From Paenibacillus sp. SYP-B4298 (lineage in GTDB: Bacteria > Bacillota > Bacilli > Paenibacillales > Paenibacillaceae), in assembly GCF_027627475.1 (NCBI RefSeq), contig NZ_CP115484.1, positions 3,270,001-3,334,000 of the forward strand: a stretch of DNA of 64,000 nt, written 5' to 3'. The notes beneath the pieces were generated by a model. That model was not told where the DNA came from and did no database searches. It saw nothing but the letters and a program-made list of their open reading frames with translations. The translations under genes and the position numbers were made by a program. Of this stretch, positions 56,283 to 64,000 are shown in pieces (the first letter of the stretch is position 1; the number at the start of each line of letters is the position of its first letter).

Positions 56283-57182
56283 TTACGAAGTTGTCGCCGG
56301 TGCCTTAGCTGCCTTCGGCTTCGCCTTGCTTCTAAGCGCCAGCCAGATCGGGCTTGCAATGAAGATCGAGGAGTAGGCGCCCGCGATCAGACCAATCAGA
56401 ATCGCCAGCGAGAACAGGCGGATCGACTCGCTGCCGAAGATATACAGACAGAGCGCGCCGAACACTACCGTTATTACGGTATTGATCGACCGGGTCAGCG
56501 TCTCCCAGATGCTGCGGTTAACAAGTGCCGCCAGGTCTGCTGGAGACTTGATCTTGGCAAAGCGCAGATTCTCCCGAATCCGGTCAAAAATAACGATGGT
56601 ATCGTTAATCGAGTAACCGATGATCGTCAGCACAGCCACGATGAAGGTCAGATTAACCTCCAAGCGGAAGATCGAGAACACACTGACAACGATGAAGGCA
56701 TCATGCACAAGCGACACGATCGCCGCCACCGCGAAGCGCCATTCAAAGCGGAAGCTGATGTAGATCAGAATACCGAGACTTGCGAGCGACAGCGCCAGCA
56801 GCGCATTAAGCTGCAGCTCGCGAGCCATCGCAACGTCAACGGTATTGATCTCCATCGAGGCTCCAGGATCGAGCTGCTCGGTGAAGTCCGCGCGCAGCTC
56901 CTTCTGCTGTACATCGCTCAGAATATCATCGAAGCGGATCGTAACCCGATCAGCACCGGTCGTTAATGTATAGTGACCTGCATTTTTCTCCGAGAGCAGC
57001 TTCTCGATGTCTTCCTTAGGCACCGACTTCGTCAGCACGATGTCGACGTTAGACCCAGCGCGGAAATCTACACCATAATTAAAGCCCAAGAAAGCAAGCG
57101 AACCAATTCCGAGCACCGTAATGACGATGGAGAAGATGATAAAATATTTGCTAGCCTTTGTAAAATCCCATTTATAGTGCAC
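56283..57182 (-). CDS. secF: Protein-export membrane protein SecF
   Basis: 299 residues, six membrane helices with a periplasmic-side domain. Family motifs include GVDFRAGSNVDI and the core VLTIIGYSINDTIVIFDRIREN (about residue 195), then SIWETLTRSINTV. With SecD it uses the proton gradient to complete preprotein translocation. GTG 57182 is chosen because AAGGAGA lies nine bases upstream; an earlier GTG at 57191 would abut the site. It overlaps secD by 11 bases. Confidence 0.94.
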   Translation of the reverse strand: MHYKWDFTKASKYFIIFSIVITVLGIGSLAFLGFNYGVDFRAGSNVDIVLTKSVPKEDIEKLLSEKNAGHYTLTTGADRVTIRFDDILSDVQQKELRADFTEQLDPGASMEINTVDVAMARELQLNALLALSLASLGILIYISFRFEWRFAVAAIVSLVHDAFIVVSVFSIFRLEVNLTFIVAVLTIIGYSINDTIVIFDRIRENLRFAKIKSPADLAALVNRSIWETLTRSINTVITVVFGALCLYIFGSESIRLFSLAILIGLIAGAYSSIFIASPIWLALRSKAKPKAAKAPATTS

Positions 57183-58437
57183 GGATGTCACTCTCCTTCA
57201 CGCCAAAGTAGCTCGGTTTGTTCAGCAGTCCGCTGCGAATGAGCAAGTAGAGCAGCAACCTGGAGTAGAGCACGTTCGTAATGACACTGACGATGATGCT
57301 CATAATGAGAATAACGGCAAAGCCTTTGACAGAGCCTGTCCCGATAAAGAACAGCACAGCACCCGCAATGATCGTCGTCAAGTTCGCATCAATGATGGTG
57401 CGAAGCGAGTTTTTGGAGCCGGCCTTCAAGGATGAGAGCAGGCTCTTGCCGCTGCGCATCTCCTCTTTAATCCGTTCAAAGGTAATAATGTTTGCATCCA
57501 CCGCCATGCCAATCCCCAGGATGAAGGCGGCAATACCCGGCAGCGTCAGTGTTGCGCCCATCAGGTTGAACCCGAGCAGCAGCAGCCAGATGTACGTAAT
57601 CAGGGAGATGCTGGAGATCAGTCCCGGCAGCCGGTAGAAGATCAGCATGAAGATCAGGACAAGCGCTGTGCCCAGAGCCCCGGCAAACACCGTCTGCTGG
57701 AGCGACAGTTGACCCAAGGTAGCGCCAACGCTCTGCGTGTACTTCTCCGTCAGCTTGAGCGGCAATGCGCCCAGGTTGATTGTGTCGGCCACCTTCTTCG
57801 CTTCCTCGCGGGTGTAGTTGCCTGTAATCGACGCCTTGGTATCGTTAATCTCGAACGAAACACGCGGCTCGGACAGCACATTCTCATCCAGGAAGATCGC
57901 CAGTCTGTTGCTGCCCTCAGGCAGCTTGGCCAGCTCGCGTGTCACTTCAGCGAACTTGCTCGCACTGTTCAGCGTGATGGAGATCTCCCAGCCGCCCAGT
58001 TGGTTCTGGTAGATGGTTGCTCCGCCTTCCTTGAAGTCGCTGCCGATCAGCTCGACCTTACAGTATTCCTGGCCCTGCTCACAGCCGCGCATACTGCGGA
58101 AGGTCAGCTCGGCTGGCTTCTTCAGCACATCGCGTACAACCGCTTCGTCTGTAACGCCTGCAATCTTGACGCGAATCCGGTTTGTTCCCTCAGGCGTAAT
58201 CTCCGGCTCGGCAACGCCCGTCGCGTTGGCCCGCTGCTCCAGACTGCGCGCGGTTTCCCGTAGCGCATCCTGCGTCACCTCACCCCCAGGAGTAAGAGGC
58301 TCCGCTTCATACAAAATCTCAAAACCGCCCTTCAGGTCAAGTCCAAGCTTCACCTTCTGGACCAGAGCCGGGCTGGTCGCCGCGATGACACCAAAGGTGG
58401 CGACGACAATCAGCAGTAACGCAAGCAATCTTTTCAT
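57172..58437 (-). CDS. secD: Protein translocase subunit SecD
   Basis: 421 residues. N-terminal membrane helix, GLDLKGGFEILYEA (about residue 33) and the conserved C-terminal half with TLTLPGIAAFILGIGMAVDANIITFERIKEE. The periplasmic loop is short, as in Gram-positive SecD proteins. Here SecD and SecF are separate, unlike the fused SecDF of B. subtilis. AAGGGGG is upstream. Confidence 0.95.
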   Translation of the reverse strand: MKRLLALLLIVVATFGVIAATSPALVQKVKLGLDLKGGFEILYEAEPLTPGGEVTQDALRETARSLEQRANATGVAEPEITPEGTNRIRVKIAGVTDEAVVRDVLKKPAELTFRSMRGCEQGQEYCKVELIGSDFKEGGATIYQNQLGGWEISITLNSASKFAEVTRELAKLPEGSNRLAIFLDENVLSEPRVSFEINDTKASITGNYTREEAKKVADTINLGALPLKLTEKYTQSVGATLGQLSLQQTVFAGALGTALVLIFMLIFYRLPGLISSISLITYIWLLLLGFNLMGATLTLPGIAAFILGIGMAVDANIITFERIKEEMRSGKSLLSSLKAGSKNSLRTIIDANLTTIIAGAVLFFIGTGSVKGFAVILIMSIIVSVITNVLYSRLLLYLLIRSGLLNKPSYFGVKESDIRAL

Positions 58438-58502
58438 AACGCCCTAATCCCCCTTAAAAAATCTCAATATTCCTATTATAGCGATGCAAGAAAAACGAGT
58501 CA

Positions 58503-58537
58503 AAAAAAAGAACCCTTTTCTTCAGAAGTGGGTTCCA
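58503..58537 (-). terminator. Terminator overlapping the end of comN
   Basis: GAACCC / GGGTTC stem followed by eight T on the minus strand. The stem includes the last codons of comN. Confidence 0.85.
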
Positions 58538-58761
58538 CGCAAAGCGCTAAGTGTCATGAAATTCATAAACTTGGTGACCTTGAGCGACAAAATATCGTTA
58601 ACGATCTGATGCAGCGCGGGCGTTCCTTGCTTATGATACTTGCTCCTGACACACTCCCAAATCTCTATTGCCGTCACGTGCTCGTAGCCGACCAGATGAA
58701 ACTCCTCCGCCTTGCTCTCGCACAGCGGCTTGATCCAGTCGTCCCAATCCTCGTCTGTCAA
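58522..58761 (-). CDS. comN: Post-transcriptional regulator ComN-like
   Basis: 79 residues matching ComN/YrzD (CESKAEEFHLVGYEHVTAIEIWECVRSKY, about 14-42). In B. subtilis ComN affects comE mRNA and localises to the division site. The start is TTG at 58761 with GAGGAGGAG nine bases upstream. Its 3' end lies in a terminator. Confidence 0.85.
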   Translation of the reverse strand: MTDEDWDDWIKPLCESKAEEFHLVGYEHVTAIEIWECVRSKYHKQGTPALHQIVNDILSLKVTKFMNFMTLSALRGTHF

Positions 58762-58964
58762 CGCACGCTCCTCCTCACCTGCTTCTTTAAGCTGAATAAT
58801 AATACTTTCGCCATCTCTTGTGCAATCTCCTGCCTGGATGCAAATGATTCCAGTTCAACACCGTGCCCTGCTGCCACCATTTTTTAGAATGATAGTGGAC
58901 ATGCGCTGCATACATATGTTGTACAAGAGTGAACAACCTTCCGCAGAAAGAAGAGGGAAGCCAT

Positions 58965-60608
58965 GTGACCAAGCAAACATTTATTAAAGGGGCTTTAATT
59001 CTGCTCGCTGCAGGCATCGTCAACCGGCTGCTCGGCTTTATTCCGCGTATAGCACTGCCGCGCATTATCGGCGCTGAGGGCGTCGGACTATACCAGCTCG
59101 GCTATCCGTTCCTTATCGTCATGCTGACGCTCATCAGCGGCGGCATACCGCTTGCAGTTGCTAAATGGGTCGCTGAAGCGCAGTCCCAGGGCGATCTGAA
59201 GCGCGTGCGTCAGATCTTCCGAACCGCGCTGTCGTTAACACTGCTGCTGGCCGTTCTGCTGACAACGCTGTCGCTTGCTCTGGCAGACTGGATTACAAGC
59301 CGCATCTTAACCGACCCCAGAGTCTATCACACCTTCATGATGATGACCCCCATGCTGCTCATTACTGCGGTCTCCTCGGTGTACAGAGGCTATTACCAGG
59401 GCAAGCAAAATATGATCCCGACCGCACTGTCGCAAACGGTAGAAACCATCTTCCGTATCATTTTCGTGCTGCTGCTGTCCAGTCTGTTCCTGCCGTGGGG
59501 GCTCGAGTGGGCTGCTGCCGGAGCCATGCTGGGGGTGGTCGTCGGAGAATTGTTCGGGTTGCTGGTGCTCCTCCTGCAATTCAACAGAGACAGACGCAAG
59601 GAGCTGCTGTCGGCGGCGCCTGAGCCAGCGGCCGGGGACAGCTCCGCATCGGCTACAGACGGTGATCAGCAGTTATCAGCACAGCCATCTGCCCCCGGAT
59701 CACAGAGCAGCTTGCACAAGTCGGGGCGAACCTCTGTGCTACGCCGCCTGCTCGGACTGTCTGTGCCGGTCACACTCAGCAAGATGGTCGGCTCCCTCTC
59801 CTACCTGCTGGAGTCGATTCTAACGGCGCGCAGCCTCGCTGTAGCGGGCATCGCGACAGGTGTAGCTACCGCACAATACGGCTCGCTGCAGGGTATGATC
59901 ATTCCAATCGTGCTACTGCCTACGGCACTCACCTATTCGCTGGGTGTGTCGCTCATCCCATCGCTATCCGAGGCCGCTGCCCGTAACGACAAGCTGACGA
60001 TCCACAAGCGCCTCCATCAATCGATGCGGCTGTCGCTCGTATGTGGCGCGCCGTTTGCCGTCGTAATGGGCTTGATGGCCGAGCCTATCTGCCGCATTCT
60101 GTACCGTCACGGCGAGATTGCGCCGATGCTGCAGCTTATGGCGCCGATCGCCATCTTCATCTACTTGCAGGCACCGCTGCAGGCGGCATTGCAAGCGCTG
60201 GAGAAGCCGGGCACGGCTCTGATGAATACGTTCATTGGAGCCATCGTGAAGATTGTGCTGATCGTACAGCTCGCCTCCAAGCCCGAGCTCGGCATCTATG
60301 GCGCCCTGATTGCCATTAATGTCAACACGGTGCTCGTCACCTTGCTCCATTACTGGAGCGTGCGGCGGTTAACCGGCTTTCATCTGAGCTGGCTCGACAT
60401 CATCAAGGTAGCCGCCGCCATGGTCATCATGGGAGGCGCACTACGTTGGACGATGAATCACGGCTTTCAGGCTGCAGAATGGGTGAATCTGATCGCAGCC
60501 GGAGCACTCGGTGCAATGGTCTATGTCATGCTGATGGCTGTTACGGGCATTGTCGATCGACATGATCTCGTGCGTCTGCCGCTCATCGGACGATGGCTCA
60601 ACCGATAG
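58965..60608 (+). CDS. spoVB: Stage V sporulation protein B (MOP-superfamily flippase)
   Basis: 547 residues, about 14 membrane segments of the MATE/MOP type (GIVNRLLGFIPRIALPRIIGAEGVGLYQLGYP; ISGGIPLAVAKWVAEA). SpoVB is required for spore cortex synthesis and is thought to flip lipid-linked precursors. A low-complexity linker (about residues 213-262, rich in A, S, G, Q) sits in a cytoplasmic loop. Start is GTG 58965 with AGAGGGAAG upstream; the longer frame from 58929 lacks a site. Confidence 0.9.
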   Translation: MTKQTFIKGALILLAAGIVNRLLGFIPRIALPRIIGAEGVGLYQLGYPFLIVMLTLISGGIPLAVAKWVAEAQSQGDLKRVRQIFRTALSLTLLLAVLLTTLSLALADWITSRILTDPRVYHTFMMMTPMLLITAVSSVYRGYYQGKQNMIPTALSQTVETIFRIIFVLLLSSLFLPWGLEWAAAGAMLGVVVGELFGLLVLLLQFNRDRRKELLSAAPEPAAGDSSASATDGDQQLSAQPSAPGSQSSLHKSGRTSVLRRLLGLSVPVTLSKMVGSLSYLLESILTARSLAVAGIATGVATAQYGSLQGMIIPIVLLPTALTYSLGVSLIPSLSEAAARNDKLTIHKRLHQSMRLSLVCGAPFAVVMGLMAEPICRILYRHGEIAPMLQLMAPIAIFIYLQAPLQAALQALEKPGTALMNTFIGAIVKIVLIVQLASKPELGIYGALIAINVNTVLVTLLHYWSVRRLTGFHLSWLDIIKVAAAMVIMGGALRWTMNHGFQAAEWVNLIAAGALGAMVYVMLMAVTGIVDRHDLVRLPLIGRWLNR

Positions 60609-60650
60609 CCGGATGCTAGAAGCCTGCTGCCTCCATTGAATAGCTTCAAG

Positions 60651-61373
60651 TTATTTGGACGGCTTCATCTTCGCATCGATGAACAGCCGTCCCCGGTGAT
60701 CGATGGTGCATAAGAATACTTGCTTTGAATCGGTGACGCCATGCTTGCGCAATTCTTTTTTCAGCCAGAAGCGGTTGCGTCCAAGCAACTGAAGATTTTC
60801 CTCCTGCACTTCCCCATCCATAACAAGCGGCACGGGCAAATCCTCAAACCGATAGCCCGGAGGAAATGATACTGGCGTTCCCTCAGACTTGCTGCTCTTG
60901 GCCGAATGCGGCTGCTCCTGCTCCTTGCGGATAACAGACAGCTTGCCGTTCGTCTCCAGTACGGCAAACTCGACATCAGCCAGACGGACGGCTTCTTTAT
61001 CTCTCAGTTGCACCAGCAGATCGTCGAGGTTATATCGCTGCTTCTTCATCTCATCCCGATTCAGCTTGCCGTTCTCAATCATGATGCTGGGCTTGCCATC
61101 GAACAGCAATCTCAGCTTCCTGCTGCGCAGTGTCAACACCGCAAGTCCGATCTGCAGCAGCATCAACACTACGATGGGCAACATCCCTTCTGTAACCGGA
61201 CGTTGTGTATCTTCGATCATCAGAACAGCGATCTCTGCGATCATAACGGAGATGACCAGATCGAAGATCGTCAGCTTCCCGATCTCTCGCTTGCCCATAA
61301 GCCGCATCACAAGAAAGACGACAAAATAGGTCAGTATGGTGCGCAGCAAAATAGCCAGATGTTGTTCCCACAC
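60651..61373 (-). CDS. DUF421 (YetF/YrbG) membrane protein
   Basis: 240 residues. Three N-terminal membrane segments (RTILTYFVVFLVMRLMGKREIGKLTIFDLVISVMIAEIAVLMI) and a cytoplasmic DUF421 domain (KPSIMIENGKLNRDEMKKQRYNLDDLLVQLR; LPVPLVMDGEVQEENL). GTG 61373 with GGAGGG upstream. The family is spore- or envelope-associated in bacilli with no agreed function; YrbG has the same neighbourhood in B. subtilis. Confidence 0.88.
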   Translation of the reverse strand: MWEQHLAILLRTILTYFVVFLVMRLMGKREIGKLTIFDLVISVMIAEIAVLMIEDTQRPVTEGMLPIVVLMLLQIGLAVLTLRSRKLRLLFDGKPSIMIENGKLNRDEMKKQRYNLDDLLVQLRDKEAVRLADVEFAVLETNGKLSVIRKEQEQPHSAKSSKSEGTPVSFPPGYRFEDLPVPLVMDGEVQEENLQLLGRNRFWLKKELRKHGVTDSKQVFLCTIDHRGRLFIDAKMKPSK

Positions 61374-61539
61374 AGCACGCTCTCCCTCCGCCTCTTAACA
61401 TAAGTGTGGATTAGTTTTGCCGCACTGAGTAGCCTCCATGCAGCCAGCCGTGCTATGAAATACTGGAAACAAGCCGCCTGTACTATTTCTGCACGCTTGA
61501 CCATATTCTGTTAGCAAAGTGATAAAGGAGAGTTGATGG

Positions 61540-61932
61540 ATGAACCTGATTAAAAAAACCACCCGTATTCACATTGCCTCGCCGCTCTTGTCCGGCATCT
61601 TGTACGCCTTCATCGGTCTGGGAGCCAGTATCTTCCTGCTGTCTCTACTGCTCCAGTTCAGCTCCATGCAGGAAACATCCCTTCCCAATCTGTCCTATGC
61701 GGCGCATGGCGTATGCAGCCTGGTAGGCGGAATCACTGCCGGGCGAAGGGCATCGCGGCGGGGCTGGTATCATGGAGGCCTATGTGGAATGGTCTACGGT
61801 CTCGTCATTATGATGATCGGATTTTTGTCGCTTGACCTGTCATTAAGCTCGCACAGCCTTGCTCTGCTCAGCCTTGTGCTGGCTGCTGGAGCCGTCGGGG
61901 GAATGGCCGGCGTCAATACGAAGAAGGGTTGA
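61540..61932 (+). CDS. TIGR04086 family membrane protein (YrzE-like)
   Basis: 130 residues, four membrane helices, with GVCSLVGGITAGRRASRRGWYHGGLCGMVYGL (about 55-87), the pattern of TIGR04086/YrzE. AAAGGAG precedes the ATG. Function unknown; the gene is usual at this site in bacilli. Confidence 0.85.
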   Translation: MNLIKKTTRIHIASPLLSGILYAFIGLGASIFLLSLLLQFSSMQETSLPNLSYAAHGVCSLVGGITAGRRASRRGWYHGGLCGMVYGLVIMMIGFLSLDLSLSSHSLALLSLVLAAGAVGGMAGVNTKKG

Positions 61933-62088
61933 CAGGTTTAGGTTATTCATCTGCGGGAGGAACAAAAGAAACCAAATATTGAATAATCTTTATGTTTTCT
62001 TTAGATTTATTCAATAGGTATCACGCCTCTCATATGCTATACTGTCAATTGCCAACGTTGTTGGCTTGCATCAAAGGAGGCGTGGAGT

Positions 62089-62979
62089 ATGGTTTTATTT
62101 CATTCGATGGGATCTGTGACACTGTACACGGCTCTGGTAATTATGCTGCTGCTGTGGTACGGCACCAATAGCAGTCCGCTGCGAGTGGCATACGGGTTCG
62201 GCCGCAAGCTGTTCACCTCCCGCATGCATCTGTTGCATATTGCCTTGGTACTGATGATTCTGTTTTTTAACAAAATCGAGATGATGATTGAAAGCCGCAT
62301 GACATATAACTACGACTTTACACCTCTCGTTCAATCCATCGAGCAAGGCTTTGTGGCCGGCGTTCAGTCGTTATTTGAGCACCCTGTCTTGACCGTTGTA
62401 CTGGGGTTTATGTATATTGTTGTCTTTCAGGCGCTGCTGCTGACGTCGCTGGGCATCTATTCGTTTCAGGGCAATGATAGAATGTTCTATGCTACCTGCT
62501 ACGCGATTATGATCAACTATTTGGTCGCAATCCCGTTCTACCTGTTCGTTCCTGTATCAGAGGTCTGGTCGTTTGATCCCAGTGTACGTTTTATTATGCT
62601 AGATATCTTCCCGTCGTTCGAATCATCGTACCGGGAGCTGTCCGGGCTGGATAATTGCTTCCCGAGCCTGCACACCTCGATTTCCGTTACGCTTGCGATG
62701 CTGGCATTGCGCTCGGGGAACAAGCGCTGGGCGTGGTTTGTGTCCATCAGCGCGGGAGCCATTATTTTTGCTATTTTCTACTTGGGGATTCATTGGCTAA
62801 CCGACATGCTGGCTGGCACGGCTCTTGGATTATTCGCCTCGGCGGCTGGCATCAGACTGAGTGCCTACACGACCCGCGGCTTGCAGCCGACGACTGCGAA
62901 GATGCCGTCACGCTTGCACCAGCAGCCGCTCAGCAACAACGCCTCGCTTCAGCAGGCGCAACGCTCCACTGAAACCTGA
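62089..62979 (+). CDS. PAP2-superfamily membrane phosphatase
   Basis: 296 residues with six membrane helices. The PAP2 core is in the C-terminal half: CFPSLHTSISV (about 190) and YLGIHWLTDMLAGTALG (about 228), holding the catalytic histidines. The first PAP2 motif is not obvious, as in AUR1/IPCS-like members. AAAGGAGG precedes ATG. It may act on undecaprenyl or other lipid phosphates; substrate not determined. Confidence 0.85.
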   Translation: MVLFHSMGSVTLYTALVIMLLLWYGTNSSPLRVAYGFGRKLFTSRMHLLHIALVLMILFFNKIEMMIESRMTYNYDFTPLVQSIEQGFVAGVQSLFEHPVLTVVLGFMYIVVFQALLLTSLGIYSFQGNDRMFYATCYAIMINYLVAIPFYLFVPVSEVWSFDPSVRFIMLDIFPSFESSYRELSGLDNCFPSLHTSISVTLAMLALRSGNKRWAWFVSISAGAIIFAIFYLGIHWLTDMLAGTALGLFASAAGIRLSAYTTRGLQPTTAKMPSRLHQQPLSNNASLQQAQRSTET

Positions 62980-62992
62980 TTGCTGTCAAGCA

Positions 62993-63042
62993 AGGGATCA
63001 TCCACCTGCCACTTTCATGTTGGCGTGAATGATCCCTTTTTG
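62993..63042. terminator. Terminator between the PAP2 and hydrolase genes
   Basis: A stem of AAGGGATCATCCAC / GTGAATGATCCCTT followed by TTTTT on the plus strand; it abuts the stop of the convergent hydrolase gene and may serve both. Confidence 0.82.
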
Positions 63043-63930
63043 CTATTCCTGTATATAGGGTTGTGGTTCGATCTCACGCCATATACCTGACCTGTCCTCC
63101 GCTGCCGAAGATACAACCTTTTCCGCTTGCTGCCCGCTTCTGACATGACTGCTCTGGTATTCCAGCGAGCGAATCCAGCGGCGAATATAACCGTTCATCG
63201 CTTCCGGCGCCTTGGTCGGCAATTGATGCTTCTCCTTGCCAAGCACGACGACGTCGCGGCGCTGAAGACCGTCTTCGAGCAGCTTGCGGTAACGCTTGAA
63301 CCCTCGATCCTTGCTCCCATAGAGCAGCAGTACAGGCTGGCTGATGCGTTCCAGCCGATCTGTACAGCTATAGGATAGACTATACTTGTAATATTGGTGT
63401 ATGTTGCGCTTGTTGCCTCTTCTGGCATCTCTCCACAGGTTCTGAAACGTTTTGTGCTGGTCGGCATTGCCCCAGGTGATACCCAGCATCAGAAGACCTA
63501 GAGCCGTCTTCCACCTGGATAAACCTACTGCCGCGCGAATACGCATTCGGAGCACCCAGTCACTGGCTTCCGGCATCGCACTAACCAGGATTGCACCCAT
63601 GAACCGCTCCGGGTAGGTCAACAGCGTCTCCAGCACCACTGTACCGCCCGTAGAGTAGCCGCATAGATAGGCCTTCTCCAGTCCGAGACGATCCATCAGT
63701 TGCCTTATGTCCTCAGCTATAAGAGGGTAAGTCAACGGCGCATGGGAGCGACCGCTCTGTCCATGTCCGCGCACATCGAAGGTAATGACCTTGAACTCAT
63801 CAGAAAGCTGAGCCTGCTGGTAGCGAAAATTTGCGCTGGTCAGCAATGGAGGATGAACGAACAGGATCGGCGTCCCCTCCCCCTTCACTGCATAATGCAG
63901 CACGGTTCCGTTTATATTGTCAAGCGGCAT
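63043..63930 (-). CDS. Alpha/beta hydrolase
   Basis: 295 residues, alpha/beta hydrolase fold. The oxyanion region ILFVHPPLL is near residue 23, the nucleophile elbow LCGYSTGGTV near 90 (serine in GYSTGG), the acid in LLYGSKDRGF (about 206) and the histidine in GKEKHQLPT (about 233). Start 63930 has AAGGAG nine bases upstream; a start at 63939 would abut it. Substrate unknown; a conserved family in Paenibacillus-like genomes. The last 40 residues are polar and less conserved. Confidence 0.88.
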   Translation of the reverse strand: MPLDNINGTVLHYAVKGEGTPILFVHPPLLTSANFRYQQAQLSDEFKVITFDVRGHGQSGRSHAPLTYPLIAEDIRQLMDRLGLEKAYLCGYSTGGTVVLETLLTYPERFMGAILVSAMPEASDWVLRMRIRAAVGLSRWKTALGLLMLGITWGNADQHKTFQNLWRDARRGNKRNIHQYYKYSLSYSCTDRLERISQPVLLLYGSKDRGFKRYRKLLEDGLQRRDVVVLGKEKHQLPTKAPEAMNGYIRRWIRSLEYQSSHVRSGQQAEKVVSSAAEDRSGIWREIEPQPYIQE

Positions 63931-64000
63931 TGCGCTCATCTCCTTGCAGCAGGTATATGTTGTTGGTTAGGATTGCTCCATCGCTCCTGTTAGTGTTGCC

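Overview
The window looks like a chromosome segment of a spore-forming, mid-to-high-GC member of the Bacillota, most likely Paenibacillus or a close relative. Three things point there. The gene order from about 27.6 kb to 62 kb follows the Bacillus subtilis yrr/yrv/sec region (trhP1/trhP2, mltG, yrzB, ruvX, ireB, alaS, yrrI, iscS/cymR, mnmA, rarA, tcdA, aspS, hisS, dtd, relA, apt, recJ, secDF, comN, spoVB, yrbG, yrzE). A spoVB gene implies sporulation. T-box leaders and AGGAGG-type ribosome binding sites are typical of Firmicutes. No tRNA, rRNA, insertion sequence or prophage was seen.

Left part (1-14.3 kb): the 5' end of an unidentified gene, a MarR regulator, then a urease operon read leftward (ureA-ureB-ureC-ureF-ureG-ureD, no ureE). 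The urease operon has a strong sigma-A promoter and a near-consensus TnrA/GlnR box about 50 bp upstream of the likely transcription start. Next come ilvD, a NodB-type polysaccharide deacetylase, an AI-2E family membrane protein, a class B penicillin-binding protein and an ArsB arsenite pump without arsR.

Accessory island (14.8-24.6 kb): one leftward operon of seven tightly packed, mostly overlapping genes. They are cas6, a DUF6602-like PD-(D/E)xK-type protein, a short Cas10 without an HD domain, a Cas7-Cas5(Csx10)-Cas11-like fusion, a double-Cas7 fusion, Csx19, and a TIGR03986-type RAMP with a large insertion. The gene fusions match the type III-D variant (III-Dv) effector plan. No CRISPR array, cas1, cas2 or CARF/ring-nuclease gene is present, so guide RNAs would have to come from elsewhere. 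The DUF6602 gene inside the operon is the most interesting unexplained component. A methyl-accepting chemotaxis protein follows.

Right part (27.6-64 kb): conserved housekeeping genes for tRNA modification (trhP1/2, mnmA with iscS, tcdA), tRNA charging (alaS and hisS-aspS, each behind a T-box), stringent response (relA), DNA repair (recJ, rarA, ruvX), protein export (secDF) and sporulation (spoVB). Several small or uncharacterised genes are interspersed. Notable non-coding features are a structured leader before mnmA, a dispersed intergenic element seen twice, and a WalR-like box upstream of a possible 70-80 nt transcript near 48.6 kb.
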